This document shows positions 1 to 6,407 of a stretch of DNA of 6,533 bases, in pieces (position 1 is the first letter of the stretch; each line of letters opens with the position of its first letter). The translations under genes and the position numbers were made by a program. This DNA is from Planctomycetaceae bacterium (GTDB taxonomy: Bacteria; Planctomycetota; Planctomycetia; Isosphaerales; Isosphaeraceae): positions 1 to 6,533 of the forward strand of contig JAFANO010000319.1 in NCBI GenBank assembly GCA_019232645.1, written 5' to 3'. The notes under the pieces were generated by a model. It searched no databases. It was not told the origin of the DNA and saw nothing but the letters and a program-made list of their open reading frames with translations.

Positions 1-20
1 GTACGCGTCTTACGAACCCC
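1..20 (+). repeat. Left terminal inverted repeat (IRL)
   Basis: The sequence GTACGCGTCTTACGAACCCC matches the reverse complement of 6408-6427 at 16 of 20 positions, with mismatches at positions 4, 9, 15 and 19. It lies 60 bases upstream of tnpA, a normal distance for an IS66 left end. Beyond base 20 the match decays, which helps set the repeat length. The window starts exactly at the first base of the repeat, so the left target-site copy is not visible. Confidence 0.8.
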
Positions 21-33
21 ATCTTGCACGCCT

Positions 34-42
34 TGGTACGAT
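34..42 (+). promoter_or_regulatory. Candidate extended -10 promoter for tnpA
   Basis: TGGTACGAT reads as an extended -10 element: TGn followed by TACGAT, 4 of 6 to TATAAT including the key first A and last T. No good -35 hexamer sits 16-18 bases upstream, which is tolerable for extended -10 promoters. The predicted transcription start is near base 49, giving a leader of about 32 bases before the tnpA start. This is a pattern call on a short motif. Confidence 0.35.
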
Positions 43-76
43 CTCCTTGACCCACTCCGACCTCACCAAGGAGATC
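40..76 (+). promoter_or_regulatory. Inverted repeat sequestering the tnpA ribosome binding site
   Basis: GATCTCCTTG (40-49) is the perfect reverse complement of CAAGGAGATC (67-76), giving a 10-bp stem with a 17-base loop. The right arm contains the AAGGAG Shine-Dalgarno of tnpA (68-73, seven bases before the ATG at 81), so a transcript carrying both arms would hide the ribosome site. Transcripts starting at the candidate promoter (start near 49) would lack nearly all of the left arm and stay open, while read-through RNA from outside would fold. This design is known from IS10 and IS50. That it works here is inference. Confidence 0.6.
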
Positions 77-80
77 CACC

Positions 81-479
81 ATGCCGGCCAAGCCACGCCG
101 CCCTCGCGATCCCGCCAAGGAAAAACACTGGCGGGGGATCATCCAACGCCACCAGAGGAGCGGCCTGTCCGTTCACGCCTTCTGCGAGAGGGAGGGGCTG
201 AAGGACGGCAACTTCCTCTGGTGGCGACGTGAGTTGAACCGGCGCGACCGAGAGAAGACGACCGCTCGCCCAATCTCATCGGACAAGGCATCCCCCCAGC
301 CCTCGGTGTCTCCCGTCTTCCTCCCCGTGCGAGTCGTCGATGCGGGCGTCGAAGCTGCCCGGCAGACCACGCCAATCGAGATCCTCCTGCCCTACGGCCC
401 GATCGTGCGGGTCCCCGTCGGATTCGATCCCTGGACCCTCGGTGAGATCCTGGCCGTGCTGGAGGGCCGCCGATGCTGA
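81..479 (+). CDS. tnpA: IS66 accessory protein TnpA
   Basis: This 132-residue protein is the first of the three IS66 proteins. Its exact biochemical role is not settled; it is needed along with TnpB for efficient transposition in studied members and carries a helix-turn-helix-like N-terminus. Residues about 15-50 show the family pattern W..II..H..SGLSV.AFC.REGL....F..WRREL. The middle (about 53-90) is a low-complexity linker rich in S, T and P. Residues about 97-130 have the typical ending IEILLPYGPIVRVPVGFD...L..ILAVLEG. The start is chosen from AAGGAG at 68-73, seven bases upstream, and from the family N-terminus. The gene ends inside the tnpB start (ATGCTGA), so the two are probably translationally coupled. 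Length is normal and there is no frameshift. Translation may be controlled by the inverted repeat over its ribosome site. Confidence 0.9.
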   Translation: MPAKPRRPRDPAKEKHWRGIIQRHQRSGLSVHAFCEREGLKDGNFLWWRRELNRRDREKTTARPISSDKASPQPSVSPVFLPVRVVDAGVEAARQTTPIEILLPYGPIVRVPVGFDPWTLGEILAVLEGRRC

Positions 480-847
480 GCTGGCCCCCCACCGTGCGGA
501 TCTTCCTCTGTTCCGACGCGGCCGATATGCGCAAAGGCTTCGACTCGCTCGCCCACCTCGTCGAATCGACGCTGGCGCTCGATCCACTCTCGGGGCACCT
601 GTTCGTCTTCCGCAGTCGGCGCGGCGATCGGATCAAGATTCTCTACTGGGACAAGGACGGATACGCGATGTGGTACAAACGACTGGAGAAGGGTTCGTTC
701 CGCTTTCCGGCCGCGCCCGCGACTGCGGAGACCACGGGCGTGGAGATCAAGGCGGCGGATCTGATGATGCTCCTCGACGGGATCGATCTCGACAGCGCAC
801 GGCGGCAACCACGTTATTCCCGAGAAACTGCAGAAAAACCGCGATGA
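473..847 (+). CDS. tnpB: IS66 accessory protein TnpB (IS66 Orf2 family)
   Basis: This 124-residue protein belongs to the IS66 Orf2-like family, an essential helper of the TnpC transposase in studied elements. It is unrelated to the RNA-guided nuclease TnpB of IS200/IS605. The family signature is complete: ADMRKGFDSLAHLV at about 17-30, SGHLFVFRSRRGDRIKILYWDKDGYAMWYKRLEKGSF at about 40-76, and the C-terminal DLMMLLDGIDL. The start ATG overlaps the tnpA stop by seven bases and has a strong GGAGGG at 461-466, six bases upstream, inside tnpA. This supports coupled translation in the tnpA-tnpB pair. The length is usual for the family and the frame is intact. It ends 40 bases before tnpC. Confidence 0.95.
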   Translation: MLSWPPTVRIFLCSDAADMRKGFDSLAHLVESTLALDPLSGHLFVFRSRRGDRIKILYWDKDGYAMWYKRLEKGSFRFPAAPATAETTGVEIKAADLMMLLDGIDLDSARRQPRYSRETAEKPR

Positions 848-875
848 AGGCCCTTTTCGAAGCCAGTCGCGCGGC

Positions 876-881
876 TACAAT
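876..881 (+). promoter_or_regulatory. Candidate -10 element immediately before tnpC
   Basis: TACAAT (5 of 6 to TATAAT) lies six bases before the tnpC ATG at 888. At this distance transcription would start at or next to the start codon, giving a leaderless mRNA. The tnpC start has no Shine-Dalgarno in the preceding bases (TCTGGC), unlike tnpA and tnpB, which fits this reading. The -35 is poor (TTTTCG at 854-859, spacing 16). Alternatively tnpC is translated from the tnpAB message by re-initiation. Confidence 0.35.
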
Positions 882-887
882 TCTGGC

Positions 888-2429
888 ATGTGCGAATCCG
901 CCGCGCCCCTGCCCAACGACCTGAACCTCTGCCACGAGATGATCCGCCAGCAGGCCGCCGCCATTGAGGAGGCCCAGCGGCGGATCGAGCAGCTGGAGCA
1001 TCAGGTCGAGCAGCTGCTCCGTCGCCAGTATGGTCCCCGGCGGGAGAGCGTCGATCCCAACCAGCTCCGCCTGTTCACCGACGACGCGTCCGACGACGTG
1101 GCCGAGGATGCCCCGGGGGAGTCCTCGGAGGCGGAGGACGTGGCGCCCAAGCGGCGGTGGCGGCGACGCGGGCGTCAGAGGCTGCCCGAGAATCTGCCCC
1201 GGCAGCGGATCGAATACGAACTGTCCGCCGAGGAGTTACCCTGCCCGGACTGCGGCCACGTGCGCGTAAAGATCGGCGAGGAGGTCAGCGAGCAGCTGGA
1301 GTACGTCCCTGCCTCGATGCACGTCCTCCGGCATGTCCGGTTCCGCTACGCCTGTCGGGCCTGCCAGGAGCATGTCGCGATCGCGGACAAGCCGCCGCAG
1401 CCGATCGACAAGGGGCTGCCCGGCCCGGGGCTCCTGGCCCAGACGATCACGAGCAAGTATTCCGACCATCTCCCGCTCTACCGGCTCGAAGACATCTTCG
1501 CGCGCCACGGGGTGGAGCTGTCGCGGGCCACGCTCTGCGGCTGGATGGCTGCGAGTGCCGAATTGCTTACGCCACTGTTCGACCTGATGGTCAAGCGGGT
1601 GTTGCTTTCGATCGTCATTCACACCGACGATACCCGGGTGCCGGTGTGGGACCCAACGCTCCCGCAGACCCGCACCGGGCGGTTCTGGGTCTCCATCGGG
1701 GACGTCCGCCATCCTTACGTGGTCTACGACTCCACGCCGCGTCGGACGCGGGACGGTCCGGAACAGTTCCTCAAGGGGTTCCGGGGTTACCTCCAGGCCG
1801 ACGCGTTCTCCGGCTACGATCGGATGTGCGCCGGTCCGGACGTGATCGAGGTCGCTTGCTGGGCTCACGTGCGGAGGATGTTCTTCGAAGCGCGGACCTC
1901 CGCGCCCGTGCTGGCGCACGCGGCGCTGGCGCGCATCCGCCAGCTCTACGCGGTCGAAGGCGCCGCTGAGGGGCTTTCGGCCGAGGGCCGTCGCGCCCTG
2001 CGCCAGCGGGAGGCGGTCCCGCTGCTGACGGCCTTCGAGGAGTGGTTGACCGAGCAGGGCCGCCACGTGCTGCCCAAGAGCCCGATCGGCCAGGCGATCG
2101 CCTACACGCAGTCGAACTGGGCGGCGCTCTGTCGCTACCCCGAGCACGGGGAGCTGAGCATCGACAATAATCTCGCCGAGAGGATGCTCCGCGCCCAGGC
2201 GATCGGACGACGCAACTGGACATTCCTCGGCAGCGACCGTGGTGGTCGGACGGCAGCCATTCTGTACTCCATGACCGGCAGTTGCAAGCACCACGACATC
2301 GATCCGTTCGCCTACCTCACTGACATCCTCCGTCGCCTCCCTTCCCATCCCGCACAGCAGCTCGACGAACTGCTTCCCGACGTCTGGTTCACGTCGCACC
2401 CCTCGGCGCGGCGCAAGAAGGCCGCGTGA
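888..2429 (+). CDS. tnpC: IS66 DDE transposase TnpC
   Basis: This is the 513-residue catalytic transposase of the element, which cuts and joins DNA at the inverted repeats through an RNase-H-fold DDE site. Visible in order are an N-terminal leucine-zipper-like coiled coil (about 17-46) and the YGPRRE motif (48-53). An acidic stretch (about 65-86) and a basic stretch (about 88-98) follow. The IS66 zinc finger has cysteines C119, C122, C156 and C159. The DDE domain has HTDDT with D247/D248 as first acid, LQADAFSGY with D305 as second, and DNNLAER with E431 as third. The conserved GRRNWTFLGSDRGG..AAILYS..G (440-464) and the DIDPFAYLTDILRRL tail come last. Length is typical and no key residue is missing, so it should be functional. 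The ATG at 888 fits the family N-terminus although no ribosome site precedes it. A later ATG at 939 would remove only 17 residues. Confidence 0.95.
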   Translation: MCESAAPLPNDLNLCHEMIRQQAAAIEEAQRRIEQLEHQVEQLLRRQYGPRRESVDPNQLRLFTDDASDDVAEDAPGESSEAEDVAPKRRWRRRGRQRLPENLPRQRIEYELSAEELPCPDCGHVRVKIGEEVSEQLEYVPASMHVLRHVRFRYACRACQEHVAIADKPPQPIDKGLPGPGLLAQTITSKYSDHLPLYRLEDIFARHGVELSRATLCGWMAASAELLTPLFDLMVKRVLLSIVIHTDDTRVPVWDPTLPQTRTGRFWVSIGDVRHPYVVYDSTPRRTRDGPEQFLKGFRGYLQADAFSGYDRMCAGPDVIEVACWAHVRRMFFEARTSAPVLAHAALARIRQLYAVEGAAEGLSAEGRRALRQREAVPLLTAFEEWLTEQGRHVLPKSPIGQAIAYTQSNWAALCRYPEHGELSIDNNLAERMLRAQAIGRRNWTFLGSDRGGRTAAILYSMTGSCKHHDIDPFAYLTDILRRLPSHPAQQLDELLPDVWFTSHPSARRKKAA

Positions 2430-2551
2430 ATCGGCTGCTGGGGAAGTGACCGTTCCGGACGTCAGCGTCGATCCGCTCACAATGAGGGTCGTCTTCGGGG
2501 CGGTCGGCCGGATCATCGCCGAGGGGGCGTGGCCTGCGCACCCGGCTCGGA

Positions 2552-2557
2552 TAGAAT
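2552..2557 (+). promoter_or_regulatory. Candidate -10 element for the cargo operon
   Basis: TAGAAT (5 of 6 to TATAAT) lies in the tnpC-cargo gap. It predicts a transcription start near 2563-2565, about 31-33 bases before the ATG at 2596. No recognisable -35 hexamer lies 16-18 bases upstream. An in-frame ATG at 2563 is five bases after the motif, so a leaderless form with 11 extra residues is the competing reading. Confidence 0.3.
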
Positions 2558-2595
2558 GGGCAATGAGGCCTACGATCCTGAGAGCCGAGGGTCCG

Positions 2596-3279
2596 ATGAA
2601 CACCTCCAAGCCTGACCAGACAATCGACCAGCTTTTCGAGCAGTTTCTGGACGATCAGGAAGCCAGGCTCAGCCCGAAGACCTTCGACAAGTACGAAGGG
2701 ATCATCCACCTCTACCGGTCGTACCTGGAGAGCTACTGGCCCGGTCACTCGGGGAAAGACTACGAGGCGATCACCCAGGCCAAGGGGACCTATTGCGGCA
2801 CCTTCGGGGCCGAGGATATCACCTCCGGGTTCTCCGAGTTCCTCGGCTACTTCATGCCCCGCAAGGTCATCGCCGGCAACGAGACCATGAAGGCCGCCGG
2901 AACGGTCGTCAAGAAGCTCGCCAAGTGGCTGGTCGAGAAGGGTTACACCGAGAACGACGAATCGGTCCGGGAACTGGTGGGCACGACCGCGCGCGACCTG
3001 CCGGCCAGCCAGAAGCTCCTCGACGACCTGGATGACTGGCTCTCCGCGACCGGCCCGGTCAAGTCCGGCAAGGAGATCGAAGGCCATTTCCTCATCCAGC
3101 GGGTCGGACCGCGGCAGATCTGGCTGGAGTCGCTGATCTCCGGCGAATCGGAGATCGGCCCGATCCCGGTCCCTGCACACGTCGCCAGGGCGTGCAAGGT
3201 CGGCTGGGACGTCGGCGGTGTGGTCGCCAGGACCAGTAAGGGCTGGCGGCTGGTCGAGGTCTGGAACATCGCGCCATAA
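2596..3279 (+). CDS. Cargo protein 1: recombinase core-binding-like protein without catalytic domain
   Basis: This is a 227-residue soluble protein, first of three co-directional cargo genes. Residues about 9-117 resemble the SAM-like core-binding domain of tyrosine recombinases (XerC/XerD): TIDQLFEQFLDDQEARLSPKTFDKYEG, then a helix ending in a KLAKWLVEKGY segment (107-117). The R-H-R-Y catalytic domain that should follow is absent. In its place is a shorter C-terminal part (about 160-227) predicted as beta-rich, with EIGPIPVPAHVARACKVGWDVGG and the end WRLVEVWNIAP. I infer DNA binding without strand cleavage, but the recombinase resemblance is from reading alone. I chose ATG 2596 for GAGGG at 2587-2591 and a family-like N-terminus. 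An in-frame ATG at 2563 would add 11 residues. The TAA stop is 34 bases before the next gene. Confidence 0.7.
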   Translation: MNTSKPDQTIDQLFEQFLDDQEARLSPKTFDKYEGIIHLYRSYLESYWPGHSGKDYEAITQAKGTYCGTFGAEDITSGFSEFLGYFMPRKVIAGNETMKAAGTVVKKLAKWLVEKGYTENDESVRELVGTTARDLPASQKLLDDLDDWLSATGPVKSGKEIEGHFLIQRVGPRQIWLESLISGESEIGPIPVPAHVARACKVGWDVGGVVARTSKGWRLVEVWNIAP

Positions 3280-3313
3280 GGGTCGTGTCGGACGAGGAGG
3301 GGGCACGCGCCAC

Positions 3314-4510
3314 ATGGCCAGGAAGAAATCGGCAGCATGGGCCGATCAGCCTCGACCCTCCCGGGCCCTCCGCGCGCTGCGGGAGGCCTTCGGCCTAGAT
3401 GATGAGGATTGGCAGGCATTCCTGAGGCATGCGCGCCAGGGCTTCGCCGATTACGAGCAGGTGCATTGGATGGCCCCGAAGTCGACACTCCGGCTCCGCG
3501 ACGTGCCTGCCGAGTGGTTCGAAGATCCCGAGGCCCTGGGCTACGTCGCCGTTCGCGTCCTCACCGAGGGTGAAACGGGGCTGCTCACCCCGGTCGCCCG
3601 CCACCTGTTGCGGGTGTGCGACCCCGAGCCCGGCAGCTTCCACGGCCCGCCGGGGATCGGGCTGGCGTGGCTGCACCTGGCCCGTCAGGGACTGGACCCG
3701 CCCATCGCACCGGACAGCCTGATCCACCTGGCTCTACACATTCCCAAGGACTTCTTCCACGCGGTCACTGAGGCCGACCTGCTGCCCCTGGGCCGCCTGA
3801 TCCTGGAGGGCCGTGGGGCGATCGCGGCGTGGGACCTGCATGCCCTGCTCGCCGCCGTCGATCGCGCCCGCATCTCTGTACGCGCCCCCTTCCGCCTGTT
3901 CCACGACCTGATGGCGGAAGACTGGATTGCCAGGGAGGTGAAGCGGGAGTTCTGCCGGGGTCTACTGGCGTGTCCACCCGAGGCGCGGAGGCTCAAGCAG
4001 CGCGCCGAAGCCCTCCACGCCTCGATCCATGCCGATCCCGAGCGTGTGCTTCAATACCCGATGGTATGGCTGGAGTTGATCCGTCTGGACCTGCGGCGGC
4101 GGCTCCCGGGGCTGCAACGGCACGCGGTGCGCGCTTTGGTCGAGGACATCGGCGAGCCGCTCCGCGACGTCCTCGCGGAGTTCTTCCTGCGGCCCGACCG
4201 CGACCCGCAGGGTGCCGATGCCGTGACGCAGGGCGCCCTGGACCTGGTCCGGCACCACGCCGAGGAGTTGGGCCCGGATGACGTGCGGTCCCTGCTACGC
4301 AAGGCCATCAAGCGCGGGTCGGCCATCGTGCGCCAGGCCGCGTACCGGGTCGGCGCGGAGCGGTTCGGGTCCGTCTTCGCCCGCCCGGCCCTCCGGGACA
4401 ACGCCCGGGTGGTCCGCGACTGGGCCAACAAGCTGCTCATGCGCGACACGGTCAAGCCAGGCCGCAAGGCCAACCTCCGGCGGCGCTCCTCTCCCTCGCG
4501 GGACGAGTGA
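3314..4510 (+). CDS. Cargo protein 2: helical, HEAT-like protein of unknown function
   Basis: This 398-residue protein is one I do not recognise. It opens with a basic segment (MARKK), then DEDWQAFLRHARQGFADYEQVHWM (30-53). The rest is almost all amphipathic helix rich in L, A and R. From about 240 to 380 the helix pairs look like HEAT or similar alpha-solenoid repeats, for example LQRHAVRALVEDIGEPLRDVLAEFF (267-291) and RKAIKRGSAIVRQAAYRVGAERFG (329-352). The tail (about 379-398) is strongly basic and ends RRRSSPSRDE. There is no signal peptide, transmembrane segment or recognisable catalytic motif. GGAGGGGG at 3297-3303, ten bases before the ATG, supports the start. It lies 34 bases after cargo gene 1 and 16 bases before cargo gene 3, so it is likely co-transcribed. 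A scaffold or nucleic-acid-binding role is inference from the solenoid shape and basic tail. Confidence 0.75.
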   Translation: MARKKSAAWADQPRPSRALRALREAFGLDDEDWQAFLRHARQGFADYEQVHWMAPKSTLRLRDVPAEWFEDPEALGYVAVRVLTEGETGLLTPVARHLLRVCDPEPGSFHGPPGIGLAWLHLARQGLDPPIAPDSLIHLALHIPKDFFHAVTEADLLPLGRLILEGRGAIAAWDLHALLAAVDRARISVRAPFRLFHDLMAEDWIAREVKREFCRGLLACPPEARRLKQRAEALHASIHADPERVLQYPMVWLELIRLDLRRRLPGLQRHAVRALVEDIGEPLRDVLAEFFLRPDRDPQGADAVTQGALDLVRHHAEELGPDDVRSLLRKAIKRGSAIVRQAAYRVGAERFGSVFARPALRDNARVVRDWANKLLMRDTVKPGRKANLRRRSSPSRDE

Positions 4511-4526
4511 GCCGGGAGCCTCGACG

Positions 4527-5765
4527 ATGGGCCAGAAGCGTCTCCCCGAATCCCTCCAGCGATTCGTCGCGCGACAGACGACCAGGCCGGTCACGGACCT
4601 CGGGGACGGCGACGCGATGGAGCCGCGTTCCCCCTACGGCAGTTACTGGTACCGGGCCGTCGCCTGCATCCTCCTCTCGGGGCGTATCCAGGCCAAGCAC
4701 GACGGCGCGCCGAACATGACCGAAGTGAACCGCGTGGGCAAGGAGGCGAACTTCAACCAGCACCTCACTGGGCGGATCGGGACGTTCCTCGTCGCGTCGG
4801 ACGTGATCCGGTTCGATCGCCAGGGCCGGTACGAGGCGGGACCGAACCTCGCCGCGTTCTGGGACCATGACGACGAGCGGCTGCCGGCGATCACGCGGCA
4901 GGCCGTTGCGCGCCTCGTCGGGTACCAGACCGGCCACCCGTTCTGGCATCCCAAGGCCCCTGAGGATTGGGGCCTGATCGAGTTCCTGTCGCTCTTCTTC
5001 ACATGCTTCCGCGGGCGGGCGCTGGTCGAGTCTGAGGTGGGCCAGGTGCTCCACGACTTCACCCGGCTGTCCCAGGACGACTTGGTCCAGGCGGCTGAAG
5101 GGCTCGGGCTGGAGGTGGACAGCGTCGATGTCGCAGGATGGCGACTGAAACTCGATGGCCGGGGCCAGAAGGCCCTGGTTGCCGCTCTCTACTCCTCCGA
5201 GTGGGCCTATTACGCCGAACACGAGACGACCGGCTGGTGGTTCGCCAGCCCGACCGGCCTGGCGATGCTGGGGCTCGGACCACAACCCCCTGCGCCGGAC
5301 CTGGCGACGGTGTTCCAGGTGCAGCCCGACCTGTCGGTGTTCGCGGGGGCCGGGCTAAGCTGGGAGACGCTGGTGCCCCTGTTTCGACACGCCACGATCC
5401 GGCGGATCGACCAGGTCTACGAGTTCCGGCTCGATCGCAAGCGGCTGGCCGGGTCGCCCGCGGGCAGCGCCCCGGGTGAGGAACTGCGTGAGGCGCTCCG
5501 GGCGCTGGAGCCGCTGCCCTCGTCCGTCGCGGACCTGCTGGGAACGAAGTCGAAAGTGGGCGGCAAGGTGGGCATCCGCTGGTGCAGCGCGCTGGTCAAG
5601 CCGGAGGATCCAGAGGTCCTGGCCGCGATCCGCGAGCACCCGCAGCTCAAGGGTTACCTGGAACCGGGCGCCCCGCCCGGCTACCTGCTGATCAAGAGCC
5701 GCTCGAACCCCGACAACTTCGTCCGGCGGTGCCAGGACCTGGGCTTCGCCGTGCACACGTTGTGA
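4527..5765 (+). CDS. Cargo protein 3: XPB/Ssl2-type helicase C-terminal domain protein, no motor
   Basis: This 412-residue protein has a C-terminal half resembling the XPB/Ssl2-like 'helicase conserved C-terminal' family (Helicase_C_3). Signs are FQVQPDLSVFAGAGLSWETLVPLFRHATIRRIDQVYEFRLDRKRL (263-307), then LREALRALEPLPSSVADLL (320-338). A trailing module has KVGIRWCSALVKPEDPEVLAAIREHPQLKGYL (347-378) and the ending DLGFAVHTL. No Walker A, DEAD/DEAH box or other helicase motif is present, so it cannot be an ATP-driven helicase alone. The N-terminal half (1-250) is a helical region I do not recognise. GGGAG at 4514-4518, eight bases upstream, supports the ATG at 4527. It starts 16 bases after cargo gene 2, the tightest pair in the operon, which suggests the two products act together. 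Stand-alone proteins of this family exist, often next to helicases or WYL regulators, but neither is in this window. Confidence 0.75.
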   Translation: MGQKRLPESLQRFVARQTTRPVTDLGDGDAMEPRSPYGSYWYRAVACILLSGRIQAKHDGAPNMTEVNRVGKEANFNQHLTGRIGTFLVASDVIRFDRQGRYEAGPNLAAFWDHDDERLPAITRQAVARLVGYQTGHPFWHPKAPEDWGLIEFLSLFFTCFRGRALVESEVGQVLHDFTRLSQDDLVQAAEGLGLEVDSVDVAGWRLKLDGRGQKALVAALYSSEWAYYAEHETTGWWFASPTGLAMLGLGPQPPAPDLATVFQVQPDLSVFAGAGLSWETLVPLFRHATIRRIDQVYEFRLDRKRLAGSPAGSAPGEELREALRALEPLPSSVADLLGTKSKVGGKVGIRWCSALVKPEDPEVLAAIREHPQLKGYLEPGAPPGYLLIKSRSNPDNFVRRCQDLGFAVHTL

Positions 5766-5777
5766 GCTGCGTTCAGG

Positions 5778-6227
5778 TCAGGTGAAGGCCCCGGGCCGTG
5801 CCGCGAAGCCGCTACAGGCCCCCAGGCACGCCCGCAGCCAGACAATCTCGTCCTGCCCCGTCAGGCCGGTGAGTCGCCCCAGCGCCAGCGCGGCGTCGAT
5901 CACCGGCAGCTTCGACATGGCGTCGCTCCCTTTGAGCTGCACGGCGCGGCCCTGGGTGCTGCGGAGGGCCTCGTCCAGCAGGCCGCGGGTGAACACCTTG
6001 GGATCGTCCCATCCGAGGTCGCCACCCGAGACCGTGCCGGTCCCCGTCGCCCGGTCGAAGGTGAAGACGAACTGCTCACCGTAGCGGTTCTCGAAGTAGC
6101 CGTAGTACAGCCCGGGGTTGTCGGTGTTGCGCAGGCGAGGCGGGGCGCCACATCGCTCGTGGTGCGTGTTATGCGCGGTGAAGACAAGCCCGGCTTCGCC
6201 GGGGTCCTGGTCCTTGGGCTTCACCAT
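5778..6227 (-). CDS. Cargo protein 4: small conserved hypothetical protein, convergent
   Basis: This 149-residue protein is encoded opposite to the rest of the element, its stop only 12 bases from the stop of cargo gene 3. The centre holds a striking motif, CGAPPRLRNTDNPGLYYG (26-43) then YFENRYGEQFVFTFDRATGT (44-63) and VSGGDLGW (66-73), predicted as beta strands. The C-terminus is helical, with DEIVWLRACLGAC (126-138). The GYFENR.GEQ.VF pattern is one I associate with hypothetical proteins of planctomycetes. No function is known to me. There is no signal peptide or membrane segment. The start at 6227 has only a weak ribosome site (AGGG about ten bases upstream). The frame stays open upstream as far as 6473, through the inverted repeat and past the element, so that extension is rejected. 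Opposite orientation and a different flavour suggest it was acquired separately. Confidence 0.65.
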   Translation of the reverse strand: MVKPKDQDPGEAGLVFTAHNTHHERCGAPPRLRNTDNPGLYYGYFENRYGEQFVFTFDRATGTGTVSGGDLGWDDPKVFTRGLLDEALRSTQGRAVQLKGSDAMSKLPVIDAALALGRLTGLTGQDEIVWLRACLGACSGFAARPGAFT

Positions 6228-6278
6228 CGCGGTCCGCCCTGTTCGGGAGATTGAGGCGTTCCTCGGTGCGTTACGCCC

Positions 6279-6308
6279 GGGCCGGCGGCCCCGAACCGCC
6301 GGGCCTTT
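6279..6308 (+). terminator. GC-rich hairpin followed by TTT, possible terminator
   Basis: GGGCCGGCGG (6279-6288) and CCGCCGGGCC (6296-6305) pair with one G-G mismatch around a seven-base loop, followed by TTT. Read on the plus strand it resembles a weak Rho-independent terminator that could stop transcripts before they leave the right end. The T tract is very short. On the minus strand it would lie in the leader or promoter region of the convergent gene. It may simply be chance in GC-rich DNA. Confidence 0.3.
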
Positions 6309-6407
6309 CATTCTCTCCGCCCGGGACTCGACGGTACACCCTATTCGGGCGATTGACCCAGAAATGGTCGCCAAGCCGACGGGAGGGTCGCTGCCTTTGG
6401 ACGGGGC

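Noticed and set aside
2461..2480. Right-end-like sequence about 50 bases after tnpC (reverse complement begins GTGAGCGGAT)
   Set aside because: Its outer ten bases match the right repeat at 8 positions, and the location is where a compact IS66 would end. The full 20 bases match only 11, it begins GTG rather than GTA, and it fits the left end still less well. It could be a decayed ancestral end, but chance is as likely.
2524..2532. Nine-base direct repeat GGGGCGTGG shared with 6403-6411 near the right end
   Set aside because: It is too short and too GC-rich to mean anything here, and the surrounding bases do not extend the match.
2446..2595. Earlier start for cargo protein 1
   Set aside because: The added 50 codons begin at an alternative start without a good ribosome site and contain the candidate -10. 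The segment reads as intergenic sequence.
1236..2609. Long open frame on the minus strand, 457 codons
   Set aside because: It lies opposite tnpC, whose conserved residues explain this stretch. Long antisense frames are common in GC-rich DNA and the translation has no recognisable domain.
2389..3315. Minus-strand frame of 308 codons opposite cargo gene 1
   Set aside because: It overlaps the end of tnpC and the whole of cargo gene 1. The plus-strand protein has a plausible fold, ribosome site and normal composition, while the minus-strand one does not.
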